From contig QUOL01000022.1 in assembly GCA_009761415.1 (NCBI GenBank), positions 62,001 to 126,000 on the forward strand: 64,000 nt of DNA, given 5' to 3'. The position numbers and the translations under genes were made by a program. Below the pieces are notes generated by a model. It did not search any database and was not told where the DNA came from. It saw only the letters and a program-made list of their open reading frames with translations. Positions 58,053-64,000 of this stretch are shown here, one piece after another (the first letter of the stretch is position 1; each line of letters opens with the position of its first letter). This stretch comes from Sarcomyxa edulis (taxonomy: Eukaryota > Basidiomycota > Agaricomycetes > Agaricales > Mycenaceae).

Positions 58053-59610
58053 TCAGCAACGCATCTGTCCTATAGGTAAGCGATACACTGGCAGAGTGAA
58101 GTATTCACGCGTATCTCCCCATCTGTCTTTCGTTGTCTCTTCGCTCGTGCTCGTAACATCCACATCACTCCAGTCCACGTCGACTCCGACATCGGACAGA
58201 TGTAGCTCTGACATATGGGTATACACGTCGTAGAACAGTGGATCTAAAAGATTGACGGTTTTAGTGATAGTGATAAAGACGTAGATAGATAAGAACATGA
58301 CATACTTGTTGCTCCAAGACCATTGAAGAAGCTGAAGCGTGATTCTGGGCCAGCGAGGAGGTCGGGCAAATGCTCAAAGAAGTCATGCAATGCTATAATC
58401 AGGTTAATACGAGGCAGGTGCACAACAGAGGAAGAAAGAACCTCTATAGTCTTCCGAGAATGTGTCGGTATAAATGACGTCGAAGCCTCCGAGGCCAAGT
58501 ATCGCATCACTGTCAATAAAGTCTTGCCATTTACCCTCCAAAATTGTTACACCCTTTTTATCGTACCAGCCCAAGGATCTCATATGTTGGAGAACATCCG
58601 GGTGTGGTTCAATTATGATGTGGTGCGAAGGGGGAGTTGGGAGTGACTGAAACATGCTATCGATCTGTTAAGAATCGAGAAGATGAGTACGCATCAGGTC
58701 TATTCGGAGGGATGCCTCACAATCCCTAATCCGAATCCCACGTTGAGAACCTTCAACCCAGACTGCAGCCTTTCGTGGTTGTTGCATAATCGGTCGACAG
58801 TTTCTTGCACTTTGGGGATTGAAAAGGGTTAGACATAGAGAACAATTACAAAAAATGGCCTTGGGATACGCAACTGATTTCTCGCTCCCAGCCCATCATC
58901 ACACACACCTCTTCGCCATCTATATCCAGAAGACAGACGTCTTGTCCCTGCGCATCCTTTGAGAACCGTAGACGCGACGAGAGGAAAACATCCGTGGATC
59001 CGGCCGCAGTATTGTCTGTTGATTTCAAGACTATGGTAGAAGCAGACTCTGGTGATGACGTTTTGGACGCAAGTAGGGTGAGAAGTAGTTCTGAGAAAGA
59101 TCAATAAGCAGCTGGTTGGTTGGAAAATAGTTCATAACTATCACCTGCTCGTATTCCAGCATTACGGATGGTGGCGTATACTCTCTCGTGTGCCACAGGC
59201 ATAGATTGAGCGTCAAATCGACAAACATCTAGGGACTGAAGCAGAACTCACGAAGCTTGGTTCAAGGAAAGTGCGATATCCCCAGCAGTACATTGCTGGT
59301 TATCGACTGAATACGCGAACAATAGTCAAGACCCGATTGGCAGTCGAAAGACTGATAGTAACAACATACCGGCATTCCATGGAGACCCTTCGTCTATCAA
59401 CATGTGTGCAACCTCTTCGTTCTCGGTGTATGCCGCCGCATGAAGCGCAGACGTTCCTTCTACGTTCTGATACCAGAGAGGTGCCCCGGATTGGACGAGT
59501 TCGTTGATGACTTTTATGGGCTTGCGCTGTAAGATCGCGTTGATGAGTTGTTCACCCATCTCAGTGAGTGCTTCGATTTCGGCCGCGGTAGCGCCCTCGG
59601 TATTCTCCAT
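58053..59610 (-). CDS. RMT2: Protein arginine N-methyltransferase 2 (Rmt2)
   Basis: Type IV arginine methyltransferase, delta-N-methylating ribosomal protein L12 in yeast. Start MENTEGATAAEIEAL at 59610. An ankyrin-type N-terminus (VINELVQSGAPLWYQNVEGT, SALHAAAYTENEEVAHML) precedes a guanidinoacetate-methyltransferase-like SAM domain: VCMMMGWERE-like region, LKVLNVGFGLGIID (SAM glycine loop), HIIIEPHPDVLQHM, GVTILEGKWQDFI, FDVIYTDTFSEDYRG-like, and HDFFEHLPDLLAGP, ending in FFNGLGATN and an acidic C-terminus. About seven introns. A second upstream in-frame start near 59778 lies in an unlikely context. Confidence 0.88.
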
Positions 59611-59905
59611 TGGTGAATGACAAGATGCGAGGTCTAGCTGTACGTGCGAGATAGTAAGAAGCAGAGAACCAAAAACTGAGACGGAGAGAGGAGGAGGAGG
59701 AGGAACCTGGAATTCGCGATCTTCAAAAAATATATACTGCGACACAGCCACGTGCCCGAATCTCTCTCTTGAAAGCAACTTGAAAGATCAAAACAAAACG
59801 AGATTTTTCCGCACTAAGTCCTGCTACAATGCATACAGACCTCTGGACATACTCCTCGGTCTATTGATAACTAATCCTCGCATTTTGACTATACGCATCA
59901 GCTCA

Positions 59906-61217
59906 TCAAGCCCTAGTCCAAACGGCAGGTCCGGGAATAGTGTAGTTCGTCACGTCCGGCTCACCATAGATATTGATGGTGACACTAGGATCAGAGCTGC
60001 CATAATGAATGTGATATTAGGATGGGAAATGCGAACAAGATATTGAAATGTTCTTACGCAGAATAAGCACCAGGGAACTTGACGAGGAAATCACCGGAGG
60101 GTACTGCGCTGCCTGAACCAGTCAAGATGAGCTGGGCACATTCGGGATAGAATTGGGGTTGTTCTGGGGTGTGAATCGCTAGGAGCTGATAAGTGCACGA
60201 GATCGGAAAACATGCCTTCAGGATTTGTCCGCGGAAATTTGGCGGAAATGATAATAATAGGCTCACCTCGTGACGAATGAAGTACTCTCCGGGAGCGAGG
60301 GAAGCGGGGATAGTGGAGGTCCAGGAATTGTTGTTGGCGACAAGTTCTCCCATACCCCATACTCCTGTCGTCAATGTTCCATTGATCAACCCTGCTTGGT
60401 CTATTTTGAACTGCAGAGGGCACGTGAGTAGAATGGCATTATGGAGGATCTAGTGGACAAGTACCCAAGAGAGCTCAGATGTAGTGGCGGAGGTGCAACC
60501 GCTGGGGCATTGCGCCATGTAGACCATCTACAATATCTTGTATTTAGTGTGTTGCCCGTCCACTCTTAGCCAGAACTTACGACAGGGCCACTAATGACCA
60601 GAAGTGAAAATTCATTCGTGAGTTTTGAGACGGTGAGACTACAAAAGAACTCACATTGTGTGAGGCCATTGATTCCAGTAAGCCGTGACTTTCGATCCAG
60701 CTGAGCAAATAAAAAGAGTTCGACGTATTAGCGGATGGTAAGAGGATGAGCATGCGTCTGACATACCAGGGACTGTAGCTGAGAGTTGTTCGGCCAGAGT
60801 CGCGCCGTTGATGTTGCAAGAAAGGCCGGGGTCCGTTGTGTCTGTGATGGGGTTGTACTGCGATGCAAAATCCTCAAAATCAGATAATTGCCTTTGGGTG
60901 ATAGGACTCCCATTGTGTGGCGCACCGTGTCCCATTCGCGTTGGATGGAGCTTTGTCCGACAGGGGTGTTGTAAGGAACGAAACTAGTATGAAGGTTTCT
61001 CAGATACTAGCGGCGAAAAATATAATGAATGAAAGGCCACACCCGTTGTAAGTGGTCCCGTCAATGTTGTAGCTCAGGACACCGCCGTGAGCGATGGCCT
61101 AGATAGGAAGATTACACAAGTAAGTAGGTGTGGCGCAAGGTGAGCGAGACTATCACTCACTGGCTTAAGCTGAGCCAAAATTGCGGCAAGAGAGGCAATA
61201 GCAGTCGAGACAAACAT
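59906..61217 (-). CDS. AA9 lytic polysaccharide monooxygenase (former GH61)
   Basis: Copper enzyme that cleaves cellulose oxidatively, secreted. ATG at 61215-61217; signal peptide MFVSTAIASLAAILAQLKPA, interrupted by an intron, is cut before the copper-binding His1 of HGGVLSYNIDG. The exons continue with NGFVPYNTPVGQSSIQREWD, YNPITDTTDPGLSCNING, and SKVTAYWNQWPHTIGPVMVYMAQC, with the second copper histidine. Later WGMGELVANNNSWT, HTPEQPQFYPECAQL (conserved Q-X-Y region) and DPSVTINIYG precede the end. No cellulose-binding module follows. The gene has at least seven introns. Cys pairing (SCN, MAQC, ECAQ) fits the family. Confidence 0.92.
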
Positions 61218-61956
61218 ATCTGTTAGTAGTGAAAGATCAGCGTTGGTGAGGCGAGGAGCACAGCACAAGGATGACCACCTTTTATACTGAACGGCTGCGT
61301 CAAAGAAATATATCGCACTACCTCACAAGAAAAACCAACGAACTGGATAAAAACTGGTTATATCTCGGGGAAGGCATATAGAGTCCGGATCACCATCGGC
61401 TGAAGAGTTGAGCCCTTGTGTAGCAATTTAAGACTTCGAAAATGTCCGAATCGTCGTCAGGCAGACCATAGACGGTCGAAATAAGCATCTTTCTGGTCAG
61501 TGGGCCTTGTTCCTGTGGATGTGACATGTGTATTCTTTCCATGTGAGGTGGCCAAAAATACGACAGGTGATGAAGAGACAATCCCATGAGACGGTAAAAC
61601 ATTCGGCACCGACTGTGGCAGGTGGAGTAGGTCTGCTTCTACATTCCCCGAATATGAAAGCACGAGACGGTTTTGGAGCTCTGGAGGGTTGAATAGGTTG
61701 GGGTGGAAGAGGAAGGAACAAGACAGAAGGATAGAAAAGTTATTTCTGCAGTCCTCGATATAGATATAACACAGCGACAAATCAAAATAAGGATGAGAAG
61801 AATGAATATAGCAGCACCTGAAGCATTTATAATACACACATGGTACGATGATACACCGACCAAAGACTCAAATATACACGGGAAAGACCTGGAAAACAGA
61901 AGAGGCAGTTTAGGCAGTGCGACGAGCGACATGAGATCCGAAGCGTACCATTGAAA
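61218..61956. other. Intergenic region between AA9 and DUF1168 genes
   Basis: 739 bp with no supported gene. It holds the AA9 promoter (both neighbours are on the minus strand, so the AA9 start faces it) and the 3' end of the DUF1168 gene. Minus-strand frames near 61457-61837 are low-complexity. Confidence 0.45.
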
Positions 61957-62681
61957 CTAATCGTCTTCGTGTATGATGATCCTCTGCACGTCCACGACTG
62001 CTGGTTGCTCGACTAACACGGGAGACGGTGAGCGATCTCTGGGCTCTGCAGGACCATCTGCCACAACACCTTCATCTTCATCGCCGTCACTATCCTCCCC
62101 TGGACGCTTGAATACCAGTTCTTTCCCGTTAACAAGCCGTCTCTTCTTTATAGGCGCGTCTGTATCTCTGCCGCCCTCTGCGCCTCTGATGCTAGTGTCT
62201 TTGCTATCCTCATCCGTCGCTCCCTTGCCTTTTGACTTTCCCTTCTTCTTCTGACGTTTGGCACGGTTCTTTGCTGTCTTTGCCTCTGCAGCTTCCTCAA
62301 TCTCCCGTCTTCTGCGTTCGAATTCAGCCTCCTCAATTTCCTATGGTGATATTTGGGAGTCAGTACGACCCAACGAACAAGAGAACCACGACGCACTTTC
62401 TGGGCAGTTTCGTCTAGCAACTTCAGGCGCTCGTATTCCCTCCGTCTACTAGCCTTGTAAACATGAAACTCTCCACTTCCTGCACCTGCACTTGAGCCTT
62501 GAACGTTCTTCATCATCTCGCGAGGTGGTCTGATGGACTTTTCTTTGGGTGGAGGGGGGACATAGGCAGGTTTTGCAGGGTCTTTGAGAAGACGTTCAAG
62601 CTGCAAACGTTGTTTTTCGACGGCTGTTGGTGCATGTCGATTGACGGGTCCAGTTGTTGTCGTCGACTCAGAGGTGGACAT
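61957..62681 (-). CDS. PRKRIP1-like protein (DUF1168)
   Basis: Two exons. MSTSESTTTTGPVNRH starts at 62681; the family core VEKQRLQLERLLKDP, FHVYKASRRREYERLKLLDE and, after an intron at about 62341-62401, EIEEAEFERRRREIEE and AKTAKNRAKRQKKKGKSK are clear. The C-terminus is acidic and low-complexity, ending in IIIHEDD. Human PRKRIP1 is a component of late spliceosomes; a nuclear RNA role is the likely function here. Confidence 0.85.
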
Positions 62682-63340
62682 GGCTTTTGGCAGACAACCC
62701 CAAATACCGGTAGTCCGTTTATGGAAGCCCATCACGTGCAGTATTCCCACGATTGAGGAGAAATCTAAATTTCGATCACACGCTTCTCTTGCGCTTCTCC
62801 TCTCTTCTCCTGTCATTGGTTGTTCCACACCAACTATCGAGACATCACGTACCACCGGAATATTTATGGGTACAGTTCTTGATTTTTGTTCAGTACTCGA
62901 GAGAGAGCAAGCTCATCTGACTGTTTAGGAGACTTGATCTCGTGAACTGAGTCAGTGAATATCTTTCCACAGGCGTAGTAGGCCGCGTTGATTCCGCGAT
63001 CATGGAAGAGGAGACGGCCATCCCGGAGGTAAAAATGGATTAGGCCCTGTAGTTGTCATTTAACGCTAATTCCGGCATACTTCCGCCCAAGTCTCAGCTC
63101 ATTCTAGGAGGTCCTCAGATGATGTTACTGGCGCATATACAGTTACTTGCTTCACGGGTCGATACACACGGAGTCTTTTAGCTGACAGGGACCAAATCAG
63201 AGATCTTCGAACCTTTAGGAGATTTCGGAACATACGCATTCAGTGTCTCCGCCTCCTACCTCCTATAGACATTGCTCTTGGCCATAAAAACCAAGACCAT
63301 GTCGAATTATTGCATTCCCCTCCACCTCACGCCGAAGAGA
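62682..63340. other. Divergent promoter region of DUF1168 and AA14-like genes
   Basis: 659 bp between head-to-head genes, with no supported coding frame. It should contain the AA14-like promoter; no specific carbon-response site could be supported with confidence. Confidence 0.4.
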
Positions 63341-64000
63341 ATGCGTACGTCAATTATTGGATCTCTCGCCTTTGTCGGTTTCGTTCAGGGTCATATCGCC
63401 GCATGGAACAAAGGTATGCAATATCCAGCCTCATGTTTCTACGCGGTCTCAATATTTATTTCCCCCCTAGGAATGTACTGTTTCAAAGGAACCAGCGGGT
63501 AGGTATCAAACGAGCTCCACAGCGTTCCAAGTGCTTACAAAAAATAGGTCCGATGATCCCAACACGAACGAGGCGGTCAACCCATTGTACATGGTTCGTT
63601 TTTACCTTTATTGGGGGACTTCAACTTCTTATTTAGACGCAATTCCACAGCTTACAAAATCTGATTGGTGGTTCCATCACGTCAACGGCGTACGCCTTCT
63701 GATCACTGAACTACAGTGGTCGTCTCTGATGCTAGTGTTCGTTTCTAGTGCGACAAATTTCCTCCTGATTCCGGAAACTTCTTGACAATGTACGTCCGCG
63801 TCATCTTCCGTTCCAATTCCTCAATATAACATATGTCTCTATAGTCCCTCTGGCGGATCATTCACCGTCGAACTCGCGACAAACAGAGCCTTCACCACCT
63901 TCTCCAACAACGGTGCCCAGGCGGGTCTCTATCCAGATGGAAGCGCTCACCCTGGTCTAGGATCCACTGGCGACTGCATCACAGATCCCAACAGTGAGAA
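63341..64000 (+). CDS. AA14-like lytic polysaccharide monooxygenase, 3' end cut by window
   Basis: ATG at 63341 with signal peptide [17 protein letters not shown], cut before an N-terminal His in [11 protein letters not shown]. Five or more exons: [41 protein letters not shown] (second histidine region), [20 protein letters not shown], then [15 protein letters not shown] and CITDP at the end of the window. This layout resembles basidiomycete AA14 enzymes, which act on xylan bound to cellulose. The family call is from memory of motif order; the C-terminal part is outside the window. Confidence 0.75.

Noticed and set aside
1..64000. CRISPR arrays, tRNA or rRNA genes
   Set aside because: No regularly spaced direct repeats, and no sequence with the paired tRNA A/B-box pattern or rRNA character was recognised by eye; a tRNA scan would be decisive.

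Overview
This window is nuclear DNA of a filamentous basidiomycete, most likely a wood- or litter-decaying Agaricomycete. The evidence is dense genes cut by many short GT-AG introns of about 50-60 nt with CTAAC-like branch sites, a tyrosine-recombinase retrotransposon of the Ngaro type, a basidiomycete HNH protein family, a Crinkler-like NTPase-nuclease and two lytic polysaccharide monooxygenases (AA9 and an AA14-like one). Nothing bacterial or viral was seen, and no tRNA, rRNA or CRISPR array. Gene ends come from hand-spliced reading frames, so start codons and some internal junctions are predictions.

Layout. 0.2-5.6 kb: an amino-acid permease (+) and a FAM72-family cysteine-rich protein (-). 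5.8-10.0 kb: one Ngaro-like element with split direct repeats, coding on the minus strand, its gag reduced to a zinc-knuckle tail. 10.1-18.8 kb: a plus-strand run of RRP17 (rRNA processing), BOS1 (ER-Golgi SNARE), a CLC chloride transporter and SmD3 (splicing). 18.8-24.0 kb: a secreted alpha/beta hydrolase preceded by a decayed fragment of the same family, then a scrambled pseudogene of the DNA2 helicase-nuclease. 24.1-31.0 kb: a GLTSCR1-domain protein, CDC23/APC8, ALG14 and U2AF small subunit. 31.0-38.7 kb: gene-poor, with one Zn2Cys6 regulator and one doubtful minus-strand gene. 38.8-41.7 kb: the Crinkler-like P-loop NTPase plus PD-(D/E)XK-type protein. 42-50.6 kb: a carrier-like membrane protein, a long non-coding stretch, the chromatin remodeler FUN30 and the TRAPP subunit BET5. 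50.8-57.3 kb: two tandem F-box paralogs, an HNH-nuclease-domain protein and a conserved-looking membrane protein. 58-64 kb: RMT2 arginine methyltransferase, an AA9 LPMO, a PRKRIP1/DUF1168 protein and an AA14-like LPMO that runs off the window.

Most genes are single-copy housekeeping functions (splicing, secretion, cell cycle, chromatin, ribosome biogenesis). The accessory layer is the retroelement, the broken DNA2 copy, the hydrolase remnant, the tandem F-box pair, the NTPase-nuclease and the two LPMO genes. Two housekeeping-type genes contain 6-7 nt microexons that standard gene finders would probably miss. The best candidate for less-described biology is the NTPase-nuclease gene at 38.8-41.7 kb, which begins just downstream of an unusual cluster of DNA dyads.
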